Notes: generated by a model not told the origin, from the letters alone. DNA of 64,000 nucleotides from Haliotis asinina (GCF_037392515.1 NC_090288.1:3465501-3529500); one strand, 5' to 3'. Positions 27,794 through 40,233 are shown, counted from the stretch's first letter. Translations and numbers: made by a program.

Positions 27794-28545
27794 TTAGGAA
27801 CTCACACTTGTGTCTCCTACATGGAGAAATGTTCAGGTCAGTGACAATCTTGACACAATATATATTCAGATACAAACGTATTTATCTTTCATCTTGTCTC
27901 ATAATACATACTTCAGTATAGATTGCATTTGTATAATTGGCTCTAACCATTTTCATCTGCAAAAGAGAGCAACACCATGGCCGATCGTCTGTCCATTATC
28001 GTCTCAGCTTCTGATTGGTCAATTGTTCCATCCATGTTTGTATCAAGGCTTTCCACGTCACGTTTGCCTTCAAGGAAAAATAATAATGTTTGAAAGGATA
28101 CACAGTGATAGCAAATCATGCCAGCTGTATACATGGAACATGAACGGTGGGTTTGTTTGTGTTGTTTGTGTTGTTTGTTTCAAGCTGTCGGTTACATGTA
28201 TAGATGAATCTTTAGAATGGAAGATTAATTAATATTCATTATGATCAGGATGTAAGTCTTGATATGACATGAACCATCAAATGTCCATCCTTACATTTCC
28301 ATTACACCATGGCTCCATATGAAACTTTTCAAGCGACATTCTAAGATATACGTTAAAGCAAAATACCCAGCAACATTCCTTTTCACTATGCCAATTTCTA
28401 TGTGTCACTCACCCAACACCGCAATTCCAATTTTTGCTGCTGTGGCAGCTGCTCTAGCAACTCTTCGCCAGCGAACACGTCGCCAGGCAACAGATTCGGA
28501 CACCATCACTGCGGTCACAAGCAGGAGGACAAGGAACAAACGCAT
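27794..28545 (-). CDS. EF-hand protein Y, unit A copy: secreted, three coding exons, last one cut short
   Basis: Minus-strand exons 28545-28413 (start in the exon beginning at 28558), 28067-27948 and 27816-27794 join in phase 1 (donors GTGAGT and GTTAGA, acceptors GAAG and GTAG). Residues 1-20 are a signal peptide (MRLFLVLLLVTAVM...). The next stretch is strongly basic and Trp-rich (WRRVRWRRVAR). EF-hand loop 1 is DTNMDGTIDQSE, a canonical 12-residue Ca2+ loop. EF-hand loop 2 begins DENGDTSVS, with the intron after its Gly4. In this copy TAA (27796-27794) replaces the expected Leu-Glu, so the protein is 91 residues and loses the acidic end of loop 2; unit B reads on for 12 more residues. The 5'UTR exon and TATA box lie 8 kb upstream, across the satellite array. 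Role unknown; secretion and Ca2+ binding are inferred. Confidence 0.7.
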
Positions 28546-28558
28546 TGTGGGTTGTTTT
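28413..28558 (-). other. Y signal-peptide exon, source of the satellite (unit A)
   Basis: The acceptor 'tttatttcag' is followed by 13 bases of 5'UTR (AAAACAACCCACA) and the ATG at 28545-28543. The exon ends with G at 28413 before GTGAGTG. The words 'cag/AAAACA.CCCACA', the ATG and CGTTTGTTCCTTG recur in every unit of the array beginning 60 bp upstream. Confidence 0.85.
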
Positions 28559-28609
28559 CTGAAATAAACACGAATTATCCTCGTACGATTTCAGAATCAT
28601 GTAAACACC

Positions 28610-31600
28610 GAAGGCAATGATATTTCTATCATAAGGTCACCAAGCAAGGAACAAACGCATTGTGGGCTGTTTTCTGAAGTTTTGTTAGCCTGTTACAAAA
28701 CATTGTAAATGATATTTCTATCATAAGGTCACCAAGCAAGGAACAAACGCATTGTGGGCTGTTTTCTGAAGTTTTGTTAGCCTGTTACAAAACATTGTAA
28801 ATGATATTTCTATCATAAGGTCACCAAGCAAGGAACAAACGCATTGTGGGCTGTTTTCTGAAGTTATGTTAGCCTGTTACAAAACATTGTAAATGATATT
28901 TCTATCATAAGGTCACCAAGCAAGGAACAAACGCATTGTGGGCTGTTTTCTGAAGTTTTGTTAGCCTGTTACAAAACATTGTAAATGATATTTCTATCAT
29001 AAGGTCACCAAGCAAGGAACAAACGCATTGTGGGCTGTTTTCTGAAGTTTTGTTAGCCTGTTACAAAACATTGTAAATGATATTTCTATCATAAGGTCAC
29101 CAAGCAAGGAACAAACGCATTGTGGGCTGTTTTCTGAAGTTATGTTAGCCTGTTACAAAACATTGTAAATGATATTTCTATCATAAGGTCACCAAGCAAG
29201 GAACAAACGCATTGTGGGCTGTTTTCTGAAGTTTTGTTAGCCTGTTACAAAACATTGTAAATGATATTTCTATCATAAGGTCACCAAGCAAGGAACAAAC
29301 GCATTGTGGGCTGTTTTCTGAAGTTTTGTTAGCCTGTTACAAAACATTGCAAATGGTATTTCTATCATGATGTCACCAAGCAAGGAACAAACGCATTGTG
29401 GGCTGTTTTCTGAAGTTATGTTAGCCTGTTACAAGACATTGTAAATGATATTTCTATCATAAGGTCACCAAGCAAGGAACAAACGCATTGTGGGCTGTTT
29501 TCTGAAGTTATGTTAGCCTGTTACAAGACATTGTAAATGATATTTCTATCATGATGTCACCAAGCAAGGAACAAACGCATTGTGGGCTGTTTTCTGAAGT
29601 TATGTTAGCCTGTTACAAGACATTGTAAATGATATTTCTATCATGATGTCACCAAGCAAGGAACAAACGCATTGTGGGCTGTTTTCTGAAGTTATGTTAG
29701 CCTGTTACAAGACATTGTAAATGATATTTCTATCATAAGGTCACCAAGCAAGGAACAAACGCATTGTGGGCTGTTTTCTGAAGTTATGTTAGCCTGTTAC
29801 AAGACATTGTAAATGATATTTCTATCATGATGTCACCAAGCAAGGAACAAACGCATTGTGGGCTGTTTTCTGAAGTTATGTTAGCCTGTTACAAGACATT
29901 GTAAATGATATTTCTATCATGATGTCACCGAACAAGGAACAAACGCATTGTGGGCTGTTTTCTGAAGTTATGTTAGCCTGTTACAAGACATTGTAAATGA
30001 TATTTCTATCATGATGTCACCAAGCAAGGAACAAACGCATTGTGGGCTGTTTTCTGAAGTTATGTTAGCCTGTTACAAGACATTGTAAATGATATTTCTA
30101 TCATGATGTCACCAAGCAAGGAACAAACGCATTGTGGGCTGTTTTCTGAAGTTTTGTTAGCCTGTTACAAGACATTGTAAATGATATTTCTATCATAAGG
30201 TCACCAAGCAAGGAACAAACGCATTGTGGGCTGTTTTCTGAAGTTATGTTAGCCTGTTACAAGACATTGTAAATGATATTTCTATCATGATGTCACCGAA
30301 CAAGGAACAAACGCATTGTGGGCTGTTTTCTGAAGTTATGTTAGCCTGTTACAAGACATTGTAAATGATATTTCTATCATGATGTCACCGAACAAGGAAC
30401 AAACGCATTGTGGGCTGTTTTCTGAAGTTATGTTAGCCTGTTACAAGACATTGTAAATGATATTTCTATCATAAGGTCACCAAGCAAGGAACAAACGCAT
30501 TGTGGGCTGTTTTCTGAAGTTATGTTAGCCTGTTACAAAACATTGTAAATGATATTTCTATCATGATGTCACCGAACAAGGAACAAACGCATTGTGGGCT
30601 GTTTTCTGAAGTTATGTTAGCCTGTTACAAGACATTGTAAATGATATTTCTATCATAAGGTCACCAAGCAAGGAACAAACGCATTGTGGGCTGTTTTCTG
30701 AAGTTATGTTAGCCTGTTACAAAACATTGTAAATGATATTTCTATCATGATGTCACCAAGCAAGGAACAAACGCATTGTGGGCTGTTTTCTGAAGTTATG
30801 TTAGCCTGTTACAAGACATTGTAAATGATATTTCTATCATGATGTCACCGAACAAGGAACAAACGCATTGTGGGCTGTTTTCTGAAGTTATGTTAGCCTG
30901 TTACAAGACATTGTAAATGATATTTCTATCATGATGTCACCAAGCAAGGAACAAACGCATTGTGGGCTGTTTTCTGAAGTTATGTTAGCCTGTTACAAGA
31001 CATTGTAAATGATATTTCTATCATGATGTCACCAAGCAAGGAACAAACGCATTGTGGGCTGTTTTCTGAAGTTATGTTAGCCTGTTACAAGACATTGTAA
31101 ATGATATTTCTATCATAAGGTCACCAAGCAAGGAACAAACGCATTGTGGGCTGTTTTCTGAAGTTATGTTAGCCTGTTACAAGACATTGTAAATGATATT
31201 TCTATCATGATGTCACCGAACAAGGAACAAACGCATTGTGGGCTGTTTTCTGAAGTTATGTTAGCCTGTTACAAGACATTGTAAATGATATTTCTATCAT
31301 GATGTCACCAAGCAAGGAACAAACGCATTGTGGGCTGTTTTCTGAAGTTATGTTAGCCTGTTACAAGACATTGTAAATGATATTTCTATCATGATGTCAC
31401 CAAGCAAGGAACAAACGCATTGTGGGCTGTTTTCTGAAGTTATGTTAGCCTGTTACAAGACATTGTAAATGATATTTCTATCATGATGTCACCAAGCAAG
31501 GAACAAACGCATTGTGGGCTGTTTTCTGAAGTTATGTTAGCCTGTTACAAGACATTGTAAATGATATTTCTATCATGATGTCACCGAACAAGGAACAAAC

Positions 31601-34600
31601 GCATTGTGGGCTGTTTTCTGAAGTTATGTTAGCCTGTTACAAAACATTGTAAATGATATTTCTATCATGATGTCACCGAACAAGGAACAAACGCATTGTG
31701 GGCTGTTTTCTGAAGTTATGTTAGCCTGTTACAAGACATTGTAAATGATATTTCTATCATGATGTCACCGAACAAGGAACAAACGCATTGTGGGCTGTTT
31801 TCTGAAGTTATGTTAGCCTGTTACAAGACATTGTAAATGATATTTCTATCATGATGTCACCGAACAAGGAACAAACGCATTGTGGGCTGTTTTCTGAAGT
31901 TATGTTAGCCTGTTACAAGACATTGTAAATGATATTTCTATCATGATGTCACCAAGCAAGGAACAAACGCATTGTGGGCTGTTTTCTGAAGTTATGTTAG
32001 CCTGTTACAAAACATTGTAAATGATATTTCTATCATGATGTCACCGAACAAGGAACAAACGCATTGTGGGCTGTTTTCTGAAGTTATGTTAGCCTGTTAC
32101 AAAACATTGTAAATGATATTTCTATCATGATGTCACCGAACAAGGAACAAACGCATTGTGGGCTGTTTTCTGAAGTTATGTTAGCCTGGTACAAGACATT
32201 GTAAATGATATTTCTATCATGATGTCACCGAACAAGGAACAAACGCATTGTGGGCTGTTTTCTGAAGTTATGTTAGCCTGTTGCAAGACATTGTAAATGA
32301 TATTTCTATCATAAGGTCACCAAGCAAGGAACAAACGCATTGTGGGCTGTTTTCTGAAGTTATGTTAGCCTGGTACAAGACATTGTAAATGATATTTCTA
32401 TCATAAGGTCACCAAGCAAGGAACAAACGCATTGTGGGCTGTTTTCTGAAGTTATGTTAGCCTGTTACAAGACATTGTAAATGATATTTCTATCATGATG
32501 TCACCAAGCAAGGAACAAACGCATTGTGGGCTGTTTTCTGAAGTTATGTTAGCCTGTTACAAGACATTGTAAATGATATTTCTATCATGATGTCACCGAA
32601 CAAGGAACAAACGCATTGTGGGCTGTTTTCTGAAGTTATGTTAGCCTGTTACAAGACATTGTAAATGATATTTCTATCATGATGTCACCGAACAAGGAAC
32701 AAACGCATTGTGGGCTGTTTTCTGAAGTTATGTTAGCCTGTTACAAGACATTGTAAATGATATTTCTATCATGATGTCACCAAGCAAGGAACAAACGCAT
32801 TGTGGGCTGTTTTCTGAAGTTATGTTAGCCTGTTACAAAACATTGTAAATGATATTTCTATCATGATGTCACCAAGCAAGGAACAAACGCATTGTGGGCT
32901 GTTTTCTGAAGTTATGTTAGCCTGTTACAAGACATTGTAAATGATATTTCTATCATGATGTCACCGAACAAGGAACAAACGCATTGTGGGCTGTTTTCTG
33001 AAGTTATGTTAGCCTGTTACAAGACATTGTAAATGATATTTCTATCATGATGTCACCGAACAAGGAACAAACGCATTGTGGGCTGTTTTCTGAAGTTATG
33101 TTAGCCTGTTACAAGACATTGTAAATGATATTTCTATCATGATGTCACCAAGCAAGGAACAAACGCATTGTGGGCTGTTTTCTGAAGTTATGTTAGCCTG
33201 TTACAAGACATTGTAAATGATATTTCTATCATGATGTCACCAAGCAAGGAACAAACGCATTGTGGGCTGTTTTCTGAAGTTATGTTAGCCTGTTACAAGA
33301 CATTGTAAATGATATTTCTATCATAAGGTCACCAAGCAAGGAACAAACGCATTGTGGGCTGTTTTCTGAAGTTATGTTAGCCTGTTACAAGACATTGTAA
33401 ATGATATTTCTATCATGATGTCACCGAACAAGGAACAAACGCATTGTGGGTTGTTTTCTGAAGTTATGTTAGCCTGTTACAAGACATTGTAAATGATATT
33501 TCTATCATGATGTCACCAAGCAAGGAACAAACGCATTGTGGGCTGTTTTCTGAAGTTATGTTAGCCTGTTACAAGACATTGTAAATGATATTTCTATCAT
33601 GATGTCACCGAACAAGGAACAAACGCATTGTGGGCTGTTTTCTGAAGTTATGTTAGCCTGTTACAAGACATTGTAAATGATATTTCTATCATGATGTCAC
33701 CAAGCAAGGAACAAACGCATTGTGGGCTGTTTTCTGAAGTTATGTTAGCCTGTTACAAAACATTGTAAATGATATTTCTATCATGATGTCACCAAGCAAG
33801 GAACAAACGCATTGTGGGCTGTTTTCTGAAGTTATGTTAGCCTGTTACAAGACATTGTAAATGATATTTCTATCATGATGTCACCGAACAAGGAACAAAC
33901 GCATTGTGGGCTGTTTTCTGAAGTTATGTTAGCCTGTTACAAGACATTGTAAATGATATTTCTATCATGATGTCACCGAACAAGGAACAAACGCATTGTG
34001 GGCTGTTTTCTGAAGTTATGTTAGCCTGTTACAAGACATTGTAAATGATATTTCTATCATGATGTCACCAAGCAAGGAACAAACGCATTGTGGGCTGTTT
34101 TCTGAAGTTATGTTAGCCTGTTACAAGACATTGTAAATGATATTTCTATCATGATGTCACCAAGCAAGGAACAAACGCATTGTGGGCTGTTTTCTGAAGT
34201 TATGTTAGCCTGTTACAAGACATTGTAAATGATATTTCTATCATAAGGTCACCAAGCAAGGAACAAACGCATTGTGGGCTGTTTTCTGAAGTTATGTTAG
34301 CCTGTTACAAGACATTGTAAATGATATTTCTATCATGATGTCACCGAACAAGGAACAAACGCATTGTGGGTTGTTTTCTGAAGTTATGTTAGCCTGTTAC
34401 AAGACATTGTAAATGATATTTCTATCATGATGTCACCAAGCAAGGAACAAACGCATTGTGGGCTGTTTTCTGAAGTTATGTTAGCCTGTTACAAGACATT
34501 GTAAATGATATTTCTATCATGATGTCACCAAGCAAGGAACAAACGCATTGTGGGCTGTTTTCTGAAGTTATGTTAGCCTGTTACAAAACATTGTAAATGA

Positions 34601-35837
34601 TATTTCTATCATGATGTCACCAAGCAAGGAACAAACGCATTGTGGGCTGTTTTCTGAAGTTATGTTAGCCTGTTACAAGACATTGTAAATGATGTTTCTA
34701 TCATGATGTCACCAAGAAGGAACAAACGCATTGTGGGCTGTTTTCTGAAGTTATGTTAGCCTGTTACAAGACATTGTAAATGATATTTCTATCATGATGT
34801 CACCAAGCAAGGAACAAACGCATTGTGGGCTGTTTTCTGAAGTTATGTTAGCCTGTTACAAGACATTGTAAATGATATTTCTATCATGATGTCACCGAAC
34901 AAGGAACAAACGCATTGTGGGCTGTTTTCTGAAGTTATGTTAGCCTGTTACAAGACATTGTAAATGATATTTCTATCATGATGTCACCAAGCAAGGAACA
35001 AACGCATTGTGGGCTGTTTTCTGAAGTTATGTTAGCCTGTTACAAGACATTGTAAATGATATTTCTATCATAAGGTCACCAAGCAAGGAACAAACGCATT
35101 GTGGGCTGTTTTCTGAAGTTATGTTAGCCTGTTACAAAACATTGTAAATGATATTTCTATCATGATGTCACCAAGCAAGGAACAAACGCATTGTGGGCTG
35201 TTTTCTGAAGTTATGTTAGCCTGTTACAAAACATTGTAAATGATATTTCTATCATGATGTCACCAAGCAAGGAACAAACGCATTGTGGGCTGTTTTCTGA
35301 AGTTATGTTAGCCTGTTACAAGACATTGTAAATGATATTTCTATCATGATGTCACCAAGCAAGGAACAAACGCATTGTGGGCTGTTTTCTGAAGTTATGT
35401 TAGCCTGTTACAAGACATTGTAAATGATATTTCTATCATAAGGTCACCAAGCAAGGAACAAACGCATTGTGGGCTGTTTTCTGAAGTTATGTTAGCCTGT
35501 TACAAAACATTGTAAATGATATTTCTATCATGATGTCACCGAACAAGGAACAAACGCATTGTGGGCTGTTTTCTGAAGTTATGTTAGCCTGTTACAAAAC
35601 ATTGTAAATGATATTTCTATCATGATGTCACCAAGCAAGGAACAAACGCATTGTGGGCTGTTTTCTGAAGTTATGTTAGCCTGTTACAAGACATTGTAAA
35701 TGATATTTCTATCATGATGTCACCAAGCAAGGAACAAACGCATTGTGGGCTGTTTTCTGAAGTTATGTTAGCCTGTTACAAGACATTGTAAATGATATTT
35801 CTATCATGATGTCACCGAACAAGGAACAAACGCATTT
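28610..35837. repeat. Satellite array, ~78 units of 92 bp, derived from Y exon 1
   Basis: The word gcaaggaacaaacgcattgt first occurs at 28644. Its last counterpart is at 35819, and the distance of 7175 bp equals 78 units of 92 bp minus one base. The one-base deletion is seen at about 34715 ('accaagaagg'). Read on the minus strand, each unit contains an intron-like 'aacttcag', then AAAACAGCCCACA, then ATG CGT TTG TTC CTT, the acceptor, 5'UTR and first five codons of Y exon 1. Two main end variants (caccaagcaagg, caccgaacaagg) and a few others (aagg/gatg, aaaaca/aagaca) are mixed through it. Units near the gene are of the older 'ttttgttag' type. It lies inside the first intron of Y. Confidence 0.97.
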
Positions 35838-36060
35838 GCAGGGTATACTCTGAAGTAAACATTAATAACTCTTGGTCGATTTCAGAATTTTATGAACCCT
35901 GAAGTCAATAATATTTCTATTATAAAGTCACCGAAAAAAGAAACCAACGCATTGTGGAATGAATTATGTAATAAGCATAAATAATCCACGAAAGACTTGG
36001 GGATATCCTAACTACTGAAAATTAGTGAAAACTATGAACTATAAGCATAATACGATGTAC
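35838..36060. repeat. Two diverged ancestral units next to the array
   Basis: 'acgcatttgcagggtatact' (about 35829-35850) and 'aacgcattgtggaatgaatt' (about 35945-35965) begin two longer, diverged units of about 110-115 bp, with 'tcagaatttt' and 'aataatatttct.t.ataaagtcaccg' in common with Y exon 1's upstream sequence. The same two units occur in unit B at about 50085-50260. Confidence 0.8.
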
Positions 36061-36104
36061 TTTAAATTATATTTCCATTTATAACTTGAAGAACTTATCT
36101 TCAG

Positions 36105-36300
36105 TAACCCATGCTTGTCGTAAGAGATGACTAACGCGATCGGGTGGACAGACTTGCTGACACATGTCATCGCATCCCAGTTTCAAAGATCGATGATAAT
36201 GGTGTTGATCTTTTGACTGACTGATCTGGACTCTGTTATTGACCTACCGACACCACATAGCTGGAATATTGCCGTGAGCGGCGTAATGAATAGCTCAGCG
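36105..36300 (-). repeat. SINE family A, 5'-truncated
   Basis: 'agtaacccatgcttgtcgtaag', 'gacacatgtcatcgcatccc', 'ctgatctggactctgtta' and 'agctggaatattgccg' in minus order. Present in unit B at 50445-50575, so it predates the segmental duplication. Confidence 0.75.
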
Positions 36301-36450
36301 AACAAACAGCCGTTACGAATACAAATACACAACAGGAAATATGTAACCCTGGGCAGTTGAAATTGTGTGAAAAGCTTCTGCAAGTGGTAAGATAATCAGG
36401 ATAAATAGTAATAATACTATAATAGTATAATAAACTAATATATTACTCAC

Positions 36451-36506
36451 CAGAAGAAGACAAATCAAGACACAGTAGCTATGATGGGACAATCCTTGTA
36501 TTTATA
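36451..36506 (-). promoter_or_regulatory. TATA box and 5'UTR exon of Y, unit A
   Basis: On the minus strand TATAAATA spans 36506-36499. About 22-30 bases later comes a short stretch ending 'tttgtcttcttctg' at 36451, followed by a consensus donor GTGAGTAA. A transcript starting near 36477 would have a leader exon of about 27 nt spliced to the acceptor at 28559, with an intron of about 7.9 kb holding the satellite. The arrangement is conserved in unit B. Confidence 0.65.
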
Positions 36507-36839
36507 CTTTTCCCTGTGACACTTCAGTGAACCTAGTCTGTGTGGGCAAAGCGTCAGGTCCGTGAGTAAGAGAAGAGTGTAAATGTGCATGCATTGTCCG
36601 ATCACAAAATACATTAATTCACACGTGCGTAGAGTCTGTTCTGCGAGGGTTGTGTTTGAAGTACGTTTGCATCTGTTGCAAGAGCGCCTACAGGTCATCA
36701 CTTTTCACATTTCATGTTTTTTAGTTTTCATCAAAGCTTGACAGGTCGGGATAAACGGATGTGATCCATTACTGTACCGGAATATAAAACATACATCTTA
36801 CATGCCAGTGGCTAGTAGCTGTTGTTTTAGGAGAAGGTG

Positions 36840-37215
36840 GTGGTTCTGTAAAATGTGATGTGGGGATGTGGTGGGAGAGCTGTCCGGCTAGTAATCCGGC
36901 GTGTCTTAGGTGTCGAGATCGAGCCCACCTGTGACCGAGTGGAAAAGAAACTTTAGGCAACTCTATGTGCAGAAAACTCTGTCAGTGCTGTCACAACGCC
37001 TAGTGTACATAACCCCGCCTACATTTACCCACGAATCCGTTGGTAAATGAGCAGGTGACGGCCACACGAACACGTGCAAACACCTTGTTGTGGGAACAGC
37101 AGTAAAACGTGGTCAAAGTACTGTGACTATGTGTCCCAGTCCATCCAGATGTGAATGTGTGATACCCTTTAAGGATGGGATAGCCACATTAACTTGATGC
37201 GCTTAGCAGCTGCAA
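36840..37215 (+). repeat. tRNA-headed SINE-like repeat C
   Basis: 'gtggtgggagagctgtccggctagtaatccg' has a tRNA-like beginning and 'ggtgtcgagatcgagccc' a B-box-like word. A long body follows to 'gtgatacccttt' and 'gcgcttagcagctgcaag'. Present in unit B at 51125-51495. Confidence 0.5.
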
Positions 37216-38557
37216 GACTTATATTATCCCCAAGTAAGTGAGTAGAGAATGGCATACAATGAATTGAGCTGGATATTGGCGCTATATCACTATCAGTGTG
37301 TATGTATGGTGTAAGAGTTCCACAGATGTTTGTTCATCTCACTGTCAACATAATGGACAGATAATGCATGGTGGTTGTGCAAACGAAGGTAAAATTATGA
37401 TCAGCAGATCGATAAGACAAATGAACAATCTTACAAGACGGGTTTACGAGCAAGTGAGCGAGTTTCGTTGTTCACTGCACTGAGCAATATTCCAGAAAAC
37501 AGAATCCATGCAGTGATCAACAGCATGAGTATCTTTCTACTCAAGTGTAATACGGTGGGATGTCGTAACCATATACTGAAGACCAGTTCATACAGCGTAA
37601 TGACAATCAGTTGCCAAGACCTTCAGAGGTCTTCGAAAGTCTTAATGAGAAAAGCACAAATTAGGAGATAACGGTACTGTATTTCAGGAATTAAACATAG
37701 TAGACTTATTTCCATTCAAATTCAACTTGGTTGACACATGTCATCGAATCCCAGTTCCATAGATCGATATGTTAATCATTGGATTGCTTGGTCAATTCGG
37801 TTATTTATAAACAGTCCCTTTATAGCCGGAATATTCTTGAGTGAGGCGTTAAACAACGAACCAACCAGTCAGACGTTCTAATTAGTAGTGGCTACCACGA
37901 CACTAAAATTTGTTTCCTTGTGGTAAGCATTGTTCATAGTAGCTATCTCAAGGACTTGTCATGGCTTCAGAGGGACTCCAAAAAGTGTTAAACTATTTCC
38001 GTGTATCATTCACTGTTGCCAGACACACAGAAAGTGATAAACCTTTCATTTATCAATTTCACCTCTTTCAACCAAAGTAAGAAATGAAGTTACAGCCGTA
38101 TTTCGTCATGCTCCTTGAATTGGTTGATGCAGGTCATTGTATCCCAACTCACTAGATCAATACTGATATTGATCACTGGATTTCCTGGTCCAGATTGTCG
38201 TCATATAGAAAGTTGCTGAGCGATACCTGCGTAGACTGAAGTTCATGATGATGTCAATCACTGGATTGTCTGGTCCACACTAAACGATTTACAGACCCCT
38301 ACCGTAGAGCTGGAATAGTGCTAAGTGCGGCGTTAAACAACAGCCAAACTAAACCCTTTAGCAAGACAATTGCTTTAACTGTGTTAAACAAACAAACGGA
38401 TTCATAACGGCCTTTTGATTCTGCTGTACAAAAGTCTTCGTTGAAACTAGAGAGACTGTTTATACTAAATCTATGGTCGAGAGTTCAACCTGAATCAGGA
38501 CACGAACGAGTGACAGTTCGCAAGTTTATCCATCCAGGAGTTGTTGTCGATACAGCT
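37216..38557. repeat. Cluster of SINE A fragments
   Basis: Plus-strand fragment at about 37470-37620 ('cactgagcaatattccag', 'agtgatcaacagcatgag'). Minus-strand fragments at about 37725-37860 ('ttggttgacacatgtcatcg' to 'ggcgttaaacaac'), 38130-38225 and 38240-38345. All are shared with unit B (51560-52560) and so predate the duplication. No gene is seen. Confidence 0.65.
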
Positions 38558-40233
38558 TTACTCGTCTTCAGTCGCAGCAGCGGTATCTAAACAGCAAAGA
38601 GTGAGTTAGTTAGATTTCTTTTGACGCCGTTTTCAGTGAGTGGGTGAGTTTATTCTTTGAAAGAGTTATCTCCCCTTTTATCAAACTGCATTGGCATCAG
38701 TTGCGCTGCAGTGCTGCTAGAGTGGGGTGCCGCCTCACTTTCATTTCAATATTATCAGTCATATATTAGGGCGGCGGTATAACCTAGAAGCTGAAGCGCA
38801 TTAATAAGATAAAACTGTTTTCCAGTTGGTTCAAATATTCCAAGGCACCAAATATGAAAAGATGATACCTACCTGCCATCATACTTGAGAGGCTGCTATT
38901 GAAATCTTCGAAGGTCACCTTCGAATTTCCTGTGAATAACATCACATCGTCAGTACACTGTGGGGTAAAGAGAGGGTTCGCAGGTCACGCCGAACTCTTT
39001 GGTTCGATTCAAAATAGGGAAAAATGTGTAAGGACATTTTCTTGTGTCACGCGCAGTAATTATGCTGGAATATTACTAAAACGGCGTAAAAAGGTATTCA
39101 CTCATCAGGTATAATGAACGTAGACTTATATAATTTTGCACTTGTATGATGGGGCTATGTGAGTTAAGTGTTCGCTCGTCACGCCGAACACCTGGGTCCG
39201 ACTCCCCACCATGAGTACAATGTGTAAAGCACATTTCTTGAGTCCCCTGTGATTCTTTCGCTTGAATGTTGCTGAAAGCGACGTAAAACTACACTCTGTG
39301 TGGTTGTATCAAAACATGGGCACTTTTGTCAGACCATGTTTATGTTTGATCTTTTTCAGCTGTTGTATACTACCCAGAATAAAGTGTCTGTGGTGCATTT
39401 TAATTGTGCATTTTTGAAATATTATCAGTCGTTTACATGTGTTGTAGGCCACCCACCCACTCGCTCACTCGAACAGGGATTTGCTTTCAAGAATCCGTTT
39501 TTCAAGAACAATTGTGTCATAAAATGATATTTACGACCGTTTCTTAAGGTTCACTGAGAGCATTTTGAAATCTGAAAACTGTTAATTAATGTTCAGATAT
39601 TTGTAAGAGTATTCGTGTTTATTTGTTGGTGTTTCTCATCTCTTAACCAGCAAGACAGTGGGTGGGTGGAGGAAAACAACTTAGAATATAAAGAAATCAT
39701 TTTCACTAATTTTGTATGAACATTCTGACTTATGTAATAAAATTAGATTGGCTTCACAAACATATTGTTTTCATATTTAGATGATGAAAAACCATGTTTA
39801 CCAGGGTGTTATATGGCAGAGCACGGATTTGTATTATTACACCATGGCATAACTGTCCACAACGGTAGGAGAAATTGAGATAAGAAAACGTTTTCATTTT
39901 CACGTCGGAATGAAAATTCATGACGGAAAGGAGGTGGAATACGATACATACCCACTAATGTATGTAACTGATTAAATACAGACCACACGTGTTAAAGGAA
40001 AACAGGGGTTTAAAATATAAGAAAAAATGTTGGATTCGAAACCCAGCTCACTGGATTAAAATTACAAACACGCACACAATGTAAAATCCTCTTACCATTT
40101 TTCTTCGCACGAGAGAGTACTTCCTCGGCAAAGCGCGCGCCAATAACCTTTGCTGCCTCTGCCTGGTCGATGGCACCATCGTTATTTTCATCCAGGTCCC
40201 TGACGTAACGTCCATACCAACCAAATCCACCTC
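38558..40233 (-). CDS. EF-hand protein X, unit A copy (three 3' exons, first exon not found)
   Basis: Minus-strand exons 40233-40096, 38929-38873 and 38586-38558 join in phase 1 (acceptors TCTAG, CACAG, TTTAG; donors GTAAGA and GTAGGT), ending at TAA 38560-38558, and give about 74 residues. The first starts with a Gly/aromatic stretch (GGFGWYGRYV) and has a canonical EF-hand loop DENNDGAIDQAE. The next completes a degenerate second loop (KKNGNSKVTFED, with Lys at position 1 and Ser at 6). The tail is DTAAATEDE. The intron in loop 2 falls at the same Gly as in Y, so X and Y are paralogs. A start/signal exon must lie upstream, beyond the duplicated unit or at another gene's exon 1. Ca2+ binding is likely through loop 1 only. 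Role unknown. Confidence 0.75.
38940..39300 (+). repeat. Two tandem SINE B copies
   Basis: First copy about 38945-39115 ('gggttcgcaggtcacgccgaac', 'tatgctggaatattactaaa'). Second about 39145-39300 ('taagtgttcgctcgtcacgcc', 'cacctgggtccgactcccc', 'gcgacgtaaaac'). Both are in unit B at 53165-53345 and 53390-53545. Confidence 0.7.

Noticed and set aside
27810-28232. 140-codon plus-strand frame
   Set aside because: It is antisense to Y exon 2 and its introns, with no motif. The minus-strand EF-hand reading explains the region.
28610-35837. Regular repeats suggesting a CRISPR array
   Set aside because: There are no variable spacers: the whole 92-bp unit repeats, and the setting is a eukaryotic intron.
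36465-36701. Minus-strand Cys-rich frame conserved in both units (also at 50738-51007)
   Set aside because: It overlaps the Y promoter, TATA box and leader exon. Conservation follows from the recent duplication.
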